Shown piece by piece: positions 8,617-19,329 of a stretch of 64,000 nucleotides of DNA (the stretch's first letter is position 1; each line of letters opens with the position of its first letter). Below the pieces are notes generated by a model. It worked only from the letters and a program-made list of their open reading frames with translations. It did not search any database and was not told the DNA's origin. This stretch comes from Sphingobium scionense. GTDB lineage: Bacteria; Pseudomonadota; Alphaproteobacteria; Sphingomonadales; Sphingomonadaceae. Both the position numbers and the translations under genes were made by a program. Where the stretch lies: positions 1 to 64,000 of the forward strand of contig NZ_JACIEU010000003.1 of NCBI RefSeq assembly GCF_014197035.1, given 5' to 3'.

Positions 8617-8631
8617 TTCAGAACGGAAAAT

Positions 8632-9141
8632 TCAGGGCAGCAGGGCGCGCAGGGCGGCGTCGTCCTGCCCCTCCAGGTCCAGCAACGCGGCATAGGGATC
8701 GCCCGTCAGGCCCAGCAGCGCGGCAAAGGCGGGTTCGGTCTTCAGGCCGCGATGGCGCAAGGCCATGATCGCCTGCGCCAAAGCAGGGCCGCCCAGATCG
8801 AGCAGGCGGCGTTCGAACCTGAAATGGCGCCAGCCATGTTGCTGCGCGACCGGCAAGGCCTGGCCGAAAATCTCGAACGGCCAGTCCCATGCGCGGAAGC
8901 GGATGATCATGGCGCCAAGGTCGGGCCGTGCATGAACGGAAAAATCGGGTTGGTCGCCGAAATGCTCGGTCAGCAAGGCGACAAAGGCATCGGCGTCCAG
9001 TACCTCGCAGACGATGTCGATGTCGCTGCCCGGCAGGTCTAGGCCGAGCGGCGGTGTGCCTGCAACATGCGGATCATAGGGCGCCAATAGCGCAAGCACG
9101 CCGGTGCGTTGCAGGGCGACCTCATGCGCGACGCGGCTCAT
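8632..9141 (-). CDS. DUF4269 domain protein (nucleotidyltransferase-like fold)
   Basis: The 169-aa soluble protein contains [12 protein letters not shown], a GS-x-D-x-D signature of nucleotidyltransferase-fold proteins, and the sequence pattern of DUF4269 ([22 protein letters not shown]). No function is established for the family. It starts inside the stop codon of the nitronate monooxygenase gene (ATGA overlap at 9138-9141) and is thus translated after it. I use the ATG at 9141 rather than an upstream in-frame start because of this coupling. Confidence 0.75.
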   Translation of the reverse strand: MSRVAHEVALQRTGVLALLAPYDPHVAGTPPLGLDLPGSDIDIVCEVLDADAFVALLTEHFGDQPDFSVHARPDLGAMIIRFRAWDWPFEIFGQALPVAQQHGWRHFRFERRLLDLGGPALAQAIMALRHRGLKTEPAFAALLGLTGDPYAALLDLEGQDDAALRALLP

Positions 9142-10196
9142 GTCGCCTCCATCTCCGCTACGATCGCAGCGATCAGGTCTGCTGCTGGCAGGGCACGGGC
9201 GAGGGGCGCGCCCTGGCCGGCCCATTGCGCGCCATAGCCGCCTTCGCCCCGAGTCCTGGCGGCGGCATTGAGAGCCTTCCCGGCGGCATAGGCGCGCGGA
9301 TAGTCGGGGACGTCGCTACTGTTTTCAGCGCCCCATTGGGTGAAGCGATTGGCGAGGCAGCGGGCTGGGCGGCCGGAAATGGCGCGGGTCATGACCGTTT
9401 GCTGGGCGGCCGGGCTGGCAAGGGCAGCGCGATAGGCGGCGTCGGCGCTGCTTTCCGGGCAGGCAATGAAGGCGGTGCCCAGTTGCGCCGCCACCGCGCC
9501 CAAGTCGAGCGCGGCGCGCACGCCCCGCCCGTCCATGATGCCGCCGGCCGCGATCACCGGCAGGCCGGTCTTCGCCACCAGCAGGCGCGTCAGCGCGAAG
9601 GTGCCGAGCATCGCATCGGCCGCATCGGGATCGAACATGCCGCGATGGCCGCCGGCTTCAAATCCCTGCGCCACCAGAACATCGATCCCGGCGGTGCGCG
9701 CGGCGGCGGCCTCGTCCAAATTGGTGACGGATGCCAGCAACAGGCACCCCGCCTGCTTGAGCGCTGCGATCTGCTGCGCGCCGGGCAGGCCGAAATGAAA
9801 GCTGACCACGCGCGGCCGCGTTTCGACCAATAGGTCGAGCATCGCCGGGTCGTCTGCAAAACTGCGATAAATGGTGTCGAGAGCGGCCGGCGGCCCGGCG
9901 CCCTGTGCCGCAAAAAGCGGCACCAGCGCGTCGAGCCATGCCGCTTCCTCGGCCGGGCGGATACGGGGCGGCGCATGGACGAACAGATTGACGTTGAACG
10001 GCCGGTCGGTCAGCGCGCGTGTCTCCGCAATCATGGCGCGCCCGCCCGCCGCATCGGTCGCGCCCACGGCGATGGACCCCAACGCCCCAGCATTGCTGAC
10101 GGCCGCCGCCATCGCCGGCGTCGATATGCCCGCCATCGGCGCCTGGATGATGGGGGATGCCAGGCGAAGGTCGGCGATCAGGCTCATCGGCTTCAT
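9138..10196 (-). CDS. Nitronate monooxygenase (2-nitropropane dioxygenase family)
   Basis: The 352-aa FMN-dependent TIM-barrel enzyme oxidises alkyl nitronates such as propionate-3-nitronate. The N-terminal substrate/FMN motif [20 protein letters not shown] and the central [14 protein letters not shown], containing the family's conserved His, are visible, as is [18 protein letters not shown] for the phosphate-binding loop. Length is typical. It is coupled by a 4-bp overlap to the DUF4269 gene. The physiological substrate could instead be a nitro or enoyl compound, as annotations in this family are broad. Confidence 0.88.
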   Translation of the reverse strand: MKPMSLIADLRLASPIIQAPMAGISTPAMAAAVSNAGALGSIAVGATDAAGGRAMIAETRALTDRPFNVNLFVHAPPRIRPAEEAAWLDALVPLFAAQGAGPPAALDTIYRSFADDPAMLDLLVETRPRVVSFHFGLPGAQQIAALKQAGCLLLASVTNLDEAAAARTAGIDVLVAQGFEAGGHRGMFDPDAADAMLGTFALTRLLVAKTGLPVIAAGGIMDGRGVRAALDLGAVAAQLGTAFIACPESSADAAYRAALASPAAQQTVMTRAISGRPARCLANRFTQWGAENSSDVPDYPRAYAAGKALNAAARTRGEGGYGAQWAGQGAPLARALPAADLIAAIVAEMEAT

Positions 10197-10224
10197 GTGG
10201 AAGTTGTTGATCCTTCCCGCAACG

Positions 10225-10260
10225 AAAAAAAAGGCCCGGCCGCTTGCGCGACCGGGCCTC
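10225..10260 (-). terminator. Terminator of the glnBA operon
   Basis: On the minus strand a GC-rich stem (AGGCCCGG..CGC / GCG..CCGGGCCT, one mismatch, TTGC-type loop) is followed by eight T residues, 24 bp after the glnA stop. Confidence 0.9.
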
Positions 10261-10283
10261 TCTTGCAGCGACCTGTGAAAGGG

Positions 10284-11696
<1,413 letters not shown>

Positions 11697-11719
11697 GTGC
11701 AGTTGCCCTTCTCTATGGA

Positions 11720-11737
11720 TACCCCCCCGAAGGGGTA
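11720..11737 (-). other. Intercistronic hairpin between glnB and glnA
   Basis: On the minus strand TACCCC and GGGGTA arms surround a TTC-G loop region, 25 bp upstream of glnA. There is no T-run behind it, so it more likely affects mRNA stability or partial readthrough than termination. Confidence 0.45.
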
Positions 11738-11790
11738 GTTGAAGCCTGTGTCCGCCGAACCCCTGTCCGCCGGCTAGAACCTGTCGAAAA

Positions 11791-12132
<342 letters not shown>

Positions 12133-12236
12133 TTAATCCCAACCCATGACGCACGACCGGATGCGGGCGCGACCCGCATCCAAACCTTCAAGTGACGATC
12201 GTCATGCCCCCCGAGGCAAGCGCCGTCTCCCTTAAC

Positions 12237-12253
12237 AATCAATTACCGTGCCA
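12237..12253 (-). promoter_or_regulatory. Sigma-54 (-24/-12) promoter of glnBA
   Basis: On the minus strand TGGCAC-N5-TTGAT matches the RpoN consensus TGGCAC-N5-TTGC(A/T) except for the last C. It lies about 108 bp upstream of the glnB start and points towards it. Confidence 0.75.
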
Positions 12254-12305
12254 AATGGCGAATCGCTAGGCCTGCTTTCGGCGATGCAGCAATCTTTGTC
12301 CATAT

Positions 12306-12322
12306 TGCCCGGATTCTGGGCA
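12306..12322. promoter_or_regulatory. NtrC-like binding site 1 upstream of glnBA
   Basis: TGCCC-N7-GGGCA forms the core of a 9-bp perfect inverted repeat (12302-12310 / 12318-12326). It matches the TGCnC...GnGCA half-sites of NtrC sites and lies about 75 bp upstream of the sigma-54 core. Confidence 0.6.
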
Positions 12323-12336
12323 ATATCATGTCACTA

Positions 12337-12353
12337 TGCCTGTTTTTTGGGCA
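12337..12353. promoter_or_regulatory. NtrC-like binding site 2 upstream of glnBA
   Basis: TGCC...GGGCA across 17 bp with a T-rich centre. Its centre is 31 bp from that of site 1, close to three helical turns, as expected for cooperative NtrC dimers. Confidence 0.5.
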
Positions 12354-12376
12354 GCGGTTGAGCCGTCCATCATGCA

Positions 12377-12439
12377 AAAGGCCCGCCCCGTCGATGCCGG
12401 TCTGAAATGATCCCCATGGCATGAACGGAGCGGGCCTTT
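12377..12439 (-). terminator. Long hairpin, probable terminator of map
   Basis: Outer arms AAAGGCCCGC and GCGGGCCTTT are perfectly complementary, with further partial pairing inside (ATGCC / GGCAT). On the minus strand it ends in TTTT, 26 bp after the map stop. Confidence 0.6.
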
Positions 12440-12464
12440 GGGACCGCCATCAGGCAGGCAAAAA

Positions 12465-13295
12465 TCAGCGCGCGTAAGGCGGGCAGTCGAGGCCGGTAGG
12501 GCTCTTGGTAAAAATCTCGCAGCCGGTTTCGGTGATGCCGATGCTATGCTCGAACTGGGCCGACAGGGTGCGGTCGCGCGTCACCGCCGTCCAGCCATCG
12601 TCCAGCATCTTCACGCCGGGCTTGCCGATATTGATCATCGGTTCGATCGTGAAGAACATGCCGGGCTTCAATTCCGGGCCGGTGCCGGGGCGGCCGACAT
12701 GGACCACTTCGGGGCTGTCGTGGAAGACGCGGCCCAGGCCATGGCCGCAGAAATCGCGGACCACGCCATAACGATGTTTTTCGGCATGGCGCTGGATGAC
12801 ATGGCCGATGTCGCCCAGATGATTGCCGGGCTTGGCCTGCTCGATGCCCAGCATCAGGCATTCATAGGTGATCTCGACCAGTCGCTTCGCCTTGATCGGC
12901 GCTTCCCCGGCGATGAACATGCGGCTGGTGTCGCCGTGCCAGCCATCGACCAGCGGGGTAACGTCGATATTCAGGATATCGCCGTCCTTGAGCTTATAGT
13001 CGCCCGGAATGCCATGGCAGATGACATTGTTGAGCGAGATGCAGCAGCTATGGGTATAGCCGCGATAGCCCAGCGTCGCCGGCACGCCGCCGCCGTCCAG
13101 CGTCATGCGGCGGACGATGTCGTCCAGCTCGCCGGTGCTCACGCCCGGCACCACATGGGGCGCCAGCGCATCGAGAATCTCGGCGGCCAGCCGGCCGGCC
13201 TTGCGCATGCCGTCGAAACCGGCCGCGTCGTAGAGCTTGATCGCGGTCGAGCGGGAAACCGGCGCATCGGCCGTCATCGTCATATATTCGGTCAT
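12465..13295 (-). CDS. map: Methionine aminopeptidase, type I
   Basis: It removes the N-terminal Met from nascent proteins. The 276-aa product is a type I enzyme: HGIPGDYKLKDGDILNIDV (first metal Asp), HGDTSRMF (second Asp), CGHGLGRVFHDSP (metal His), FFTIEPMI and QFEHSIG (the two Glu ligands) are all present. I set the start at 13295; the in-frame ATG ten codons upstream has no better ribosome site, and another ATG lies a few codons inside. The gene diverges from the GFA-type gene. The long hairpin at 12377-12439 probably ends it. Confidence 0.95.
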   Translation of the reverse strand: MTEYMTMTADAPVSRSTAIKLYDAAGFDGMRKAGRLAAEILDALAPHVVPGVSTGELDDIVRRMTLDGGGVPATLGYRGYTHSCCISLNNVICHGIPGDYKLKDGDILNIDVTPLVDGWHGDTSRMFIAGEAPIKAKRLVEITYECLMLGIEQAKPGNHLGDIGHVIQRHAEKHRYGVVRDFCGHGLGRVFHDSPEVVHVGRPGTGPELKPGMFFTIEPMINIGKPGVKMLDDGWTAVTRDRTLSAQFEHSIGITETGCEIFTKSPTGLDCPPYAR

Positions 13296-13378
13296 GTGGT
13301 TGATATAGACCCTGCGATCCGGCATTGCGAGTGTCTTCGCTCAGCCCCTCGGTCGCTATCAGGAAAAGAGAAACGGAC

Positions 13379-13861
13379 ATGGTGATGGAAGGCGGATGCG
13401 CCTGTGGTGAGGTGCGCTATCGGGTCGATGCCGACCCCATTTTCGTCAACAACTGCCATTGCAGCCTGTGCCAGCGCCAGAGCGGTGCTGCGTCCGCGGT
13501 CAACGCCTTTGTCGAGGTCGATCATCTCCATCTCCTGTCCGGCGACCTCAGCGAACATGTCGTGCCGACCGGCAGCAGCAAGACCCAGGTGATCGTCCGC
13601 TGCGCCAGTTGCGGCACGGCGGTCTGGAGCTTCTATCCCCGTCTCGGCCGGGCGGGCGCGGCGATCCGCGTCGGCACGCTGGACGATCGATCGGCGATCC
13701 GGCCCGATGCGGCGATCTTCGTGGCGGATCGGTCGGACTGGGCCGCCTTGCCCGCCGACGTGCCGATCTTCGAAGCCAGCTACAAGCCGGCGGACATCCT
13801 GCCCCCCGATCGGCTGGCCCGGCTGATGGCGCTCGCCGCCCGCGCGGAGCCGCTGGCATGA
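13379..13861 (+). CDS. GFA/CENP-V family zinc protein
   Basis: The 160-aa protein has the zinc-binding pattern of the glutathione-dependent formaldehyde-activating (Gfa/CENP-V) fold: GGCACGEVRYRV, NCHCSLCQRQSGA and RCASCGTAVW. Family members are often annotated as formaldehyde-activating enzymes, but direct evidence exists for few. No formaldehyde-oxidation genes adjoin it. I use the ATG at 13379, since the first zinc motif follows six residues later; an in-frame start at 13325 overlaps the map start region. Its stop overlaps the next start (ATGA). Confidence 0.85.
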   Translation: MVMEGGCACGEVRYRVDADPIFVNNCHCSLCQRQSGAASAVNAFVEVDHLHLLSGDLSEHVVPTGSSKTQVIVRCASCGTAVWSFYPRLGRAGAAIRVGTLDDRSAIRPDAAIFVADRSDWAALPADVPIFEASYKPADILPPDRLARLMALAARAEPLA

Positions 13862-14613
13862 ACGACCGGATCTGGACCGCCGCCGTGATCGTGATCGGCG
13901 ATGAAATCCTGTCCGGCCGCATCCAGGACAAGAATGTCGCGCAGATCGCCACCTGGCTCAATGTCCAGGGCATCCGCCTGCGCGAGGTGCGGGTGGTGCC
14001 CGACGTGCAGGACGCGATCGTCGAGGCGGTCAACATACTGCGTGCCCGCAACGACTATCTCTTCACCACCGGTGGCATCGGCCCGACCCATGACGATATC
14101 ACGGTCGATGCGATCGCCGCGGCGCTGGGCGTCGGCGTCGAAATCCATCCCGAGGCGCGGGCGATATTGGAGCGCTATTATGTCACGCGTGGCGGCCTGA
14201 CCGATGCGCGGCTGCGCATGGCGCGGGTGCCGGCCGGCGCCGACCTCATCGAAAACCGGATGTCGGGCGCGCCGGGCATCCGTCATGGCAATATCTTCAT
14301 CATGGCCGGCGTTCCGCATATCACCGCCGGCATGCTCGACAGTCTGACCGGCACGCTGGAAGGGGGCATGCCCGTCCTCTCCGCGACGATCGGCTGCTGG
14401 GTCGCGGAAAGCGAGATCGCCGACCTGCTCGGCGCCACCGAGCGCGCCCATGAGGGCGTCCAGATCGGCAGCTACCCCTTCTTCCGCGAAGGCCGCACCG
14501 GCGCCAATTTCGTCGTCCGCTCGACCGACCAGGCGGTGCTGGATGCGTGCATCACGGACCTCAGCGCCGCGCTGGCGGAGGGGGGCTGGACCCCGGTGCC
14601 GGGCGGCATCTGA
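13858..14613 (+). CDS. CinA-like molybdopterin-binding-domain protein
   Basis: The 251-aa protein consists of a MoaB/MogA-type domain as in the N-terminal half of CinA: VIVIGDEILSGRIQDKN, FTTGGIGPTHDDITVDAIA and IMAGVPHI are visible. The C-terminal nicotinamide-nucleotide amidase domain of full CinA is absent, as in the short alphaproteobacterial forms. The function of such short forms is uncertain; ADP-ribose pyrophosphatase activity is known for some CinA N-domains. It is coupled by an ATGA overlap to the GFA-type gene. Confidence 0.85.
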   Translation: MNDRIWTAAVIVIGDEILSGRIQDKNVAQIATWLNVQGIRLREVRVVPDVQDAIVEAVNILRARNDYLFTTGGIGPTHDDITVDAIAAALGVGVEIHPEARAILERYYVTRGGLTDARLRMARVPAGADLIENRMSGAPGIRHGNIFIMAGVPHITAGMLDSLTGTLEGGMPVLSATIGCWVAESEIADLLGATERAHEGVQIGSYPFFREGRTGANFVVRSTDQAVLDACITDLSAALAEGGWTPVPGGI

Positions 14614-15007
14614 TCCGGCTGGTCCGATAGCGAAGGTCACGCCAGGGTCATCAAACTCAAAGTTCACACCGTTCTTGCTTGCTGTTTTCCGGGCTTTTGC
14701 GCGGGAAAAGGCACGGATGCATCATATAGGCGCGCCTGTGACGCGGCTGCTGGGTCACTGTCGTGTGCCTGTCGCGCGCCACTTGGGTCATGCCGACGCG
14801 ACATTTGGGTCATGATGGGGCGCCATCATGGTCATCATCTGGGGTGAAGGGGCGAACGCAAGGGCAGGGCTGCTCATTCGCCAGGATAGACCAGAGAAAA
14901 TCCAAATAGGAAAGGGGCGCACATCGATGGCAAGTCCCGCGCCTTCAGGGTTGTAACCGCCCGTCGATCCGGCACTATGAAGCCGGGATAACGGGAGAAA
15001 AATCATC
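14614..15007. other. Intergenic stretch without a supported gene
   Basis: There are 394 bp between the CinA-like gene and the next ORF. GGGTCA occurs four times (near 14645, 14753, 14784 and 14806), the last two inside TTGGGTCATG, but spacing is irregular and no symmetry accompanies it. No credible ORF, tRNA or terminator is seen. The promoter of the 15008 gene presumably lies here. Confidence 0.5.
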
Positions 15008-16144
15008 ATGTTCGCCCTTCTGCTGCTGTTGCAGGCAGCCTCGCCCGATATCATCGTGACAGGCGAGAGGCTGGTCGAGGAACAGGCGAAATGTGCGCGC
15101 GGCGAATGCACGCCGCTGCGCGATGCGCAGGCGACGATCGCCCTGGCCGAACAGCGGTTCCGCAATGGCGAATATGTGCATGCCAAGGGACTGCTGGCCG
15201 CAGCGATCAGCCGCAACAAGGACAGGGGGGCGGAGGCCCCGCGCGCGGTGGCCGCCATCTATGAAGCGATGGCGACGGTGTCATTGCATGAGGGCGACCA
15301 GGATGATTATCGCCGCGCGGTAGCCGGGCAGGTGAAGACGCTGCGCGACAATCTGCCGGCGAATGATGTGGCGGTGCAGGCATCCGCCACGGCGCTGGGC
15401 GACATGTGGATCAAGCTGGGCCGCTATCGTCAGGCGGAATCGACTTTTCGGGGGATTGAGGAGCAGGCGCTGGCCGAAGGGCAGGCCTATCCGGCGATGA
15501 TGGCGGGGATGAAGCGGGTGTGGCTGGCCGGTGCGCTGGGCAAGATGCGCGAGGCGAGCGCGATGCTGGACGCGCTGGAGCGACGGCCGATCGCACAGGA
15601 ACCGGCCTTTCGCACCGCCCTGCGCGTGGTGCGCCTGCGACTGGCGGTGCGGGCTGGCGATGATGCGGAAATCACCCGGCTGGCCGGGACGATCGGCACG
15701 AGCCAGGACGGGCCGCCGGTGCTGATCTGGCAGCCATCCTATCCCGGCAATGCCGCGGCCGAGGCGAACAATAATGCGCGGGCCTTTGGCAATGCGGACG
15801 TAATGCCGGTCAATTCGTCCGATCTGGCCAGCATCCAGTGGGTGGATGTGGGTTTCTGGGTCCGGCCGGATGGGCGCACCGAGGAGGCGGAGATATTGCG
15901 GGGGTCGCGATCGCCCGCCTGGGCGCCGGCGATCCTGAAGCAGGTTGCGGGACGGCGCTATGCGGCGAGTGCCAAGGTCGGCGAGGAAAATCCATCCGGC
16001 AGCTATCGGATCGAGCGCATCACGCCCAAATATCAATATGTGGTTCCCAAGGGATCAATGATCCGGCGCCGGGTGCCGGCACAGGGCTTCGAAGTGCTGG
16101 ACCTGACCGCATCGGAAGCGGCGATGCCGCCGCCGGGCGGATGA
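15008..16144 (+). CDS. Exported TPR-like protein of unknown function
   Basis: I do not recognise this 378-aa protein. It starts with a short hydrophobic leader (FALLLLLQAASPD) suggesting export. Residues about 40-200 are Ala-rich amphipathic helices with TPR-like spacing (ALAEQRFRNGEYVHAKGLLAAAI; LGRYRQAESTFRGIEEQAL). The C-terminal 130 residues are predicted beta-rich (VDVGFWVRPDGRTEEAEILRGS), resembling the TonB-C-type fold used in some periplasmic proteins. A purine-rich GGAGAAAA site precedes the ATG. It stands alone. Confidence 0.8.
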   Translation: MFALLLLLQAASPDIIVTGERLVEEQAKCARGECTPLRDAQATIALAEQRFRNGEYVHAKGLLAAAISRNKDRGAEAPRAVAAIYEAMATVSLHEGDQDDYRRAVAGQVKTLRDNLPANDVAVQASATALGDMWIKLGRYRQAESTFRGIEEQALAEGQAYPAMMAGMKRVWLAGALGKMREASAMLDALERRPIAQEPAFRTALRVVRLRLAVRAGDDAEITRLAGTIGTSQDGPPVLIWQPSYPGNAAAEANNNARAFGNADVMPVNSSDLASIQWVDVGFWVRPDGRTEEAEILRGSRSPAWAPAILKQVAGRRYAASAKVGEENPSGSYRIERITPKYQYVVPKGSMIRRRVPAQGFEVLDLTASEAAMPPPGG

Positions 16145-16232
16145 GGTGCGGGCGCGCCTGAGCTGTCTGGTCGGGGGCACGAGAAGTTGATAGAGGCCCG
16201 CGCTGATAATTTTTCGAGGCGGGAAACCAGCG

Positions 16233-16562
16233 ATGATTCAACCGGGTGCGACGTTCAAGGACAATCTCCAACTGCTGCCGCCGATCGACGGCATCGCCCG
16301 CATCGACCTGAAAGACGCGACCGGCACGATCGTCGCCAGCATCGAGAACCAGCCGGGCAAGCAGGGCTCGCTGGCCGTCTATGCCTATTTGCGGCAGGTG
16401 TTTGGCACGCTGGATGCAGCGGCGGCAGAGCATGGGCTGGCGGTGTTTGCCGAACATACGGCGGATGCCCGCAACCGGCCGGGTGCGCACCCCAATGTCG
16501 ATCGGCTGATCGCGATCGTGGAAGGTGGGGACGCGCTGGAGATCGGGGTGGTTGCGGGCTGA
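16233..16562 (+). CDS. DUF2322 family protein
   Basis: The small soluble protein (109 aa) begins MIQPGATFKDNLQLLPPIDG and contains GSLAVYAYLRQVFG, the pattern of the DUF2322 family, whose role is unknown. GAGGCGGG lies 8 bp before the ATG. It ends 18 bp before the convergent arsH stop, with no clear terminator between them. Confidence 0.75.
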   Translation: MIQPGATFKDNLQLLPPIDGIARIDLKDATGTIVASIENQPGKQGSLAVYAYLRQVFGTLDAAAAEHGLAVFAEHTADARNRPGAHPNVDRLIAIVEGGDALEIGVVAG

Positions 16563-16580
16563 GAGGCGTGCGATCGGCCC

Positions 16581-17327
16581 TCAGGATTGCGGGGCCGTCG
16601 CGATTGCGGAATGGTCTGGGGCGGAGGCTGTTAGAATTCCTTCTTCCCTGCGTTCCGAATAGCGGTCGACAAGCTGGGCGGCGTGGGGACGCAAGAGGAT
16701 GGTGAAGCGCACCAGTTCCTCCATCACGTCGACGATGCGGTCATAATAGCTGGATGGCCGCATCCGCCCGGCCTCGTCAAATTCCTTGTAGGCCATCGCC
16801 ACGGACGACTGGTTGGGGATGGTGAACATCCGCATCCAGCGGCCCAGCAGGCGGAGCGTGTTGACGGCGTTGAAGGATTGCGACCCGCCCGACACCTGCA
16901 TGACCGCCAGTGCGCGGCCCTGTGTCGGCCGCATTCCGCCCATCTGGAGCGGAAGATGGTCGATCTGGGTCTTCATGATGCCGCTGATCTGGCCATGCCG
17001 TTCCGGGCTGCACCAGACCATGGCTTCGGACCAGAGCGCATGGTCGCGCAATTCATGCACCGCCGGATGATCGTCACCGGCCACCTGATCGGGCAGCGGC
17101 AGGTCGCTCGGATCGAAGATTCTTGTTTCGGAACCGAAATATTGTAGCAGGCGCGCCGCCTCTTCCACCGACAGGCGGGAAAAGGAGCGCTCCCGCAGCG
17201 AGCCATAAAGGAGCAGGACGCGCGGCGGCGGCTGGTCCGGGCCGAGGCCGATGGCGGGACGCGGCAGCGCAAATGCCTTGTCCAGCGCCGGGAGATGATC
17301 GGGATCGGGAAGATTGCGCAATCTCAT
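16581..17327 (-). CDS. arsH: Organoarsenical oxidase ArsH (NADPH-dependent FMN reductase fold)
   Basis: ArsH uses NADPH and FMN; characterised members oxidise trivalent methyl and aromatic arsenicals to the less toxic pentavalent forms. The 248-aa protein carries the flavodoxin-like FMN loop [12 protein letters not shown], the [20 protein letters not shown] segment and the [16 protein letters not shown] motif, all typical of ArsH. It is the last gene of the ars operon, overlapping acr3 by 4 bp. Length is normal. Confidence 0.94.
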   Translation of the reverse strand: MRLRNLPDPDHLPALDKAFALPRPAIGLGPDQPPPRVLLLYGSLRERSFSRLSVEEAARLLQYFGSETRIFDPSDLPLPDQVAGDDHPAVHELRDHALWSEAMVWCSPERHGQISGIMKTQIDHLPLQMGGMRPTQGRALAVMQVSGGSQSFNAVNTLRLLGRWMRMFTIPNQSSVAMAYKEFDEAGRMRPSSYYDRIVDVMEELVRFTILLRPHAAQLVDRYSERREEGILTASAPDHSAIATAPQS

Positions 17328-18352
17328 GCGGTCATCGCTTTCTCATACCAGGGGCGGGTCCGCTTCACCAAGGCGACGATCGACAGCATCACCGGCACTT
17401 CGACCAGGACGCCGACGACCGTGGCCAGGGCTGCGCCGGAACTGAGGCCGAAGAGGCTGATGGCGGCGGCCACGGCCAGTTCGAAGAAGTTGGATGCGCC
17501 GATCAGCGCCGAAGGGCCGGCAACGCACCAGGCCACACCGAGCCGGCGGCTGAGCCAATAGGCTATACCGGCATTGAGATAGACCTGAAACAGGATCGGC
17601 ACGGCAATCAGGGCGATGACCAGCGGTTGTCGGACAATCTGTTCGCCCTGGAAGCCGAACAGCAGGACCAGGGTCAGCAGCAGGCTGGACAGGCTGACCG
17701 GCCCGAGCGCTGACAGGATGCGCTGGAGCCGCGTCTCGCCGCCGCGCAGGAGGGCGCGGCGAAGCAACTGCGCGAACAGTACCGGCACGACGATGTAGAG
17801 GCCGACGGAGAGGGCCAGCGTATCCCACGGCACGGTGATCGCGGCGACGCCGAGCAGCAGCCCAACCAACGGCGCGAAGGCGAAGACCATGATGAGGTCG
17901 TTCAACGCAACCTGGCTGAGCGTGTAATTGGGGTCGCCATCGACCAGATTGGACCAGACGAACACCATGGCCGTGCAGGGGGCCGCGGCCAGCAGGATGA
18001 GGCCGGCAATATAGGAGGTGGCGGCGCCGTCGGGTAGCCAGGGGGCAAAGAGCCAGCCCAGGAAGACGGTGCCCAGCAGCGCCATCGAAAAGGGCTTGAT
18101 CGCCCAGTTCACCACCAGCGTAACGCCGATTCCGCGCCAGTGCCGGCGCAGCCCGTGCAGCGCGCCGAAATCGACCCGCAGCAGCATCGGCACGATCATC
18201 AGCCAGATAAGCAGCGCAACGACGAGATTGACGTTGGCGACCTCCAGCGCGGCGATTGTCGCGAAGGCGGAAGGGGACAGATGGCCAAGGCTGATCCCGA
18301 CGATGATGCACAAGGCGACCCACAGCGAGAGATAGCGTTCGAAGAGGGACAT
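17324..18352 (-). CDS. acr3: Arsenite efflux permease, ACR3 family
   Basis: The 342-aa protein has about ten membrane segments and expels As(III) using the proton gradient. It has the conserved cysteine motif [15 protein letters not shown], in which the Cys is required in characterised Acr3 proteins, and the late segment [17 protein letters not shown] with the conserved Glu. This is Acr3, not ArsB, which has a different fold. It lies 4 bp after arsN1 and overlaps arsH by 4 bp. Confidence 0.95.
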   Translation of the reverse strand: MSLFERYLSLWVALCIIVGISLGHLSPSAFATIAALEVANVNLVVALLIWLMIVPMLLRVDFGALHGLRRHWRGIGVTLVVNWAIKPFSMALLGTVFLGWLFAPWLPDGAATSYIAGLILLAAAPCTAMVFVWSNLVDGDPNYTLSQVALNDLIMVFAFAPLVGLLLGVAAITVPWDTLALSVGLYIVVPVLFAQLLRRALLRGGETRLQRILSALGPVSLSSLLLTLVLLFGFQGEQIVRQPLVIALIAVPILFQVYLNAGIAYWLSRRLGVAWCVAGPSALIGASNFFELAVAAAISLFGLSSGAALATVVGVLVEVPVMLSIVALVKRTRPWYEKAMTA

Positions 18353-18356
18353 GATG

Positions 18357-18908
18357 TTACGCCTTGTCCGCGAGTGTCCGACCCGGCGCGTCGGGCGCGC
18401 TGGCGGTGCCGTCGCCCAGGGCGATCTGCATGTAAACCGTGTCGAGCCAGCGGCCGGCTTTCCAGCCCATGCCGGTCAGGCGGCCGACCTGTTCGAAGCC
18501 GCAGGCGCCGTGCAGGGCGACCGAGGCTGGTTCGCCGCCGCCGATGACGGCGACCATCTGCCGGAAGCCATGGGCCTGCGCCGCCGCCAGCAGCGCGACG
18601 AGAAGTCGTTTGCCGATACCGGCGCCGCGCCGGTCGTGGGCGACATAGATGCTGTTTTCGCAGGCATAGGCGTAGGCCGGGCGATCGCGAAACTGCGTGG
18701 CATAGGCATAGCCCACGACGTCGGTTCCATCGGTGGCGACGAGAAATGGCCAGTGTCGTCCGGTTGTCGCCATGATCTTCTCCATCGTCTCGGCAACGGT
18801 CGGCGGCACGACTTCGTAGGTCGCGGTGCCGTGCAGGACATGATGCGCATAGATGGTGGCGATGGCGTCTGCATCATCCCTCGTTGCAGGGCGGACGGAC
18901 AGAATCAT
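18357..18908 (-). CDS. arsN1: Arsinothricin/phosphinothricin N-acetyltransferase-like GNAT (ArsN1 type)
   Basis: The 183-aa GNAT protein is of the PAT/bar group: IRPAT-like start (VRPATRDDADAIATIYAHHV), VYVAHDRRGAGIGKRLL for acetyl-CoA, and GWKAGRWLDTVYMQ near the end. Enzymes of this group inside ars operons (ArsN1) acetylate arsinothricin, an arsenic-containing glutamate analogue, and phosphinothricin. Assignment to ArsN1 rather than a general PAT rests on its place between arsC and acr3 with overlaps or tiny gaps; the substrate is therefore inferred. Confidence 0.82.
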   Translation of the reverse strand: MILSVRPATRDDADAIATIYAHHVLHGTATYEVVPPTVAETMEKIMATTGRHWPFLVATDGTDVVGYAYATQFRDRPAYAYACENSIYVAHDRRGAGIGKRLLVALLAAAQAHGFRQMVAVIGGGEPASVALHGACGFEQVGRLTGMGWKAGRWLDTVYMQIALGDGTASAPDAPGRTLADKA

Positions 18909-19318
18909 CGCCGGCTCAATTCGACGACTTCACCACCTTCTTTCACGAACGTGCCGCGCTGTTCGCCGGGCAGCAGGTCCAGCACGGTCTCCGAGGGGCG
19001 GCACAGTTTCACGCCCAGCGGCGACACCACCAGCGGGCGGTTGATGAGGATGGGGTGGGCCGTCATCGCGTCGACCAGGGCTGCGTCGTCGAGGCTGTCG
19101 TCGGCAAGGCCCAGTTCGGCATAGGGCGTGCCCTTTTCACGCAGCAGCGCGCGGGGCGTGATGCCGGCGCGCGCGATCAGATCAGTCAGCCGTGTCCGGC
19201 TCGGCGGGGTCTTCAGATATTCGACGACATGGGGTTCGATGCCGGCATTGCGGATCATGGCCAGCACGTTGCGCGAGGTGCCGCAGTCGGGATTATGATA
19301 GATCACGATATCGGTCAT
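18905..19318 (-). CDS. arsC: Arsenate reductase, glutaredoxin-coupled type
   Basis: It reduces As(V) to As(III) with glutathione and glutaredoxin. The 137-aa protein has the active site YHNPDCGTSRNVL with Cys12 as in plasmid R773 ArsC, and the later INRPLVVSPLG segment with a conserved Arg. It is not the thioredoxin-coupled (low-Mr phosphatase) type. It is separated from arsR by 11 bp and overlaps arsN1 by 4 bp, so it is in the same transcript. Confidence 0.95.
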   Translation of the reverse strand: MTDIVIYHNPDCGTSRNVLAMIRNAGIEPHVVEYLKTPPSRTRLTDLIARAGITPRALLREKGTPYAELGLADDSLDDAALVDAMTAHPILINRPLVVSPLGVKLCRPSETVLDLLPGEQRGTFVKEGGEVVELSRR

Positions 19319-19329
19319 TATTGTCCCCT

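Noticed and set aside
14640-14815. Regular GGGTCA repeat array
   Set aside because: Four short hits with uneven spacing and no shared flanks; compatible with chance.
15008-16144. Adhesin or secretion-pilot role for the TPR-like protein
   Set aside because: No motif or neighbour supports a specific role, so it is left as unknown.
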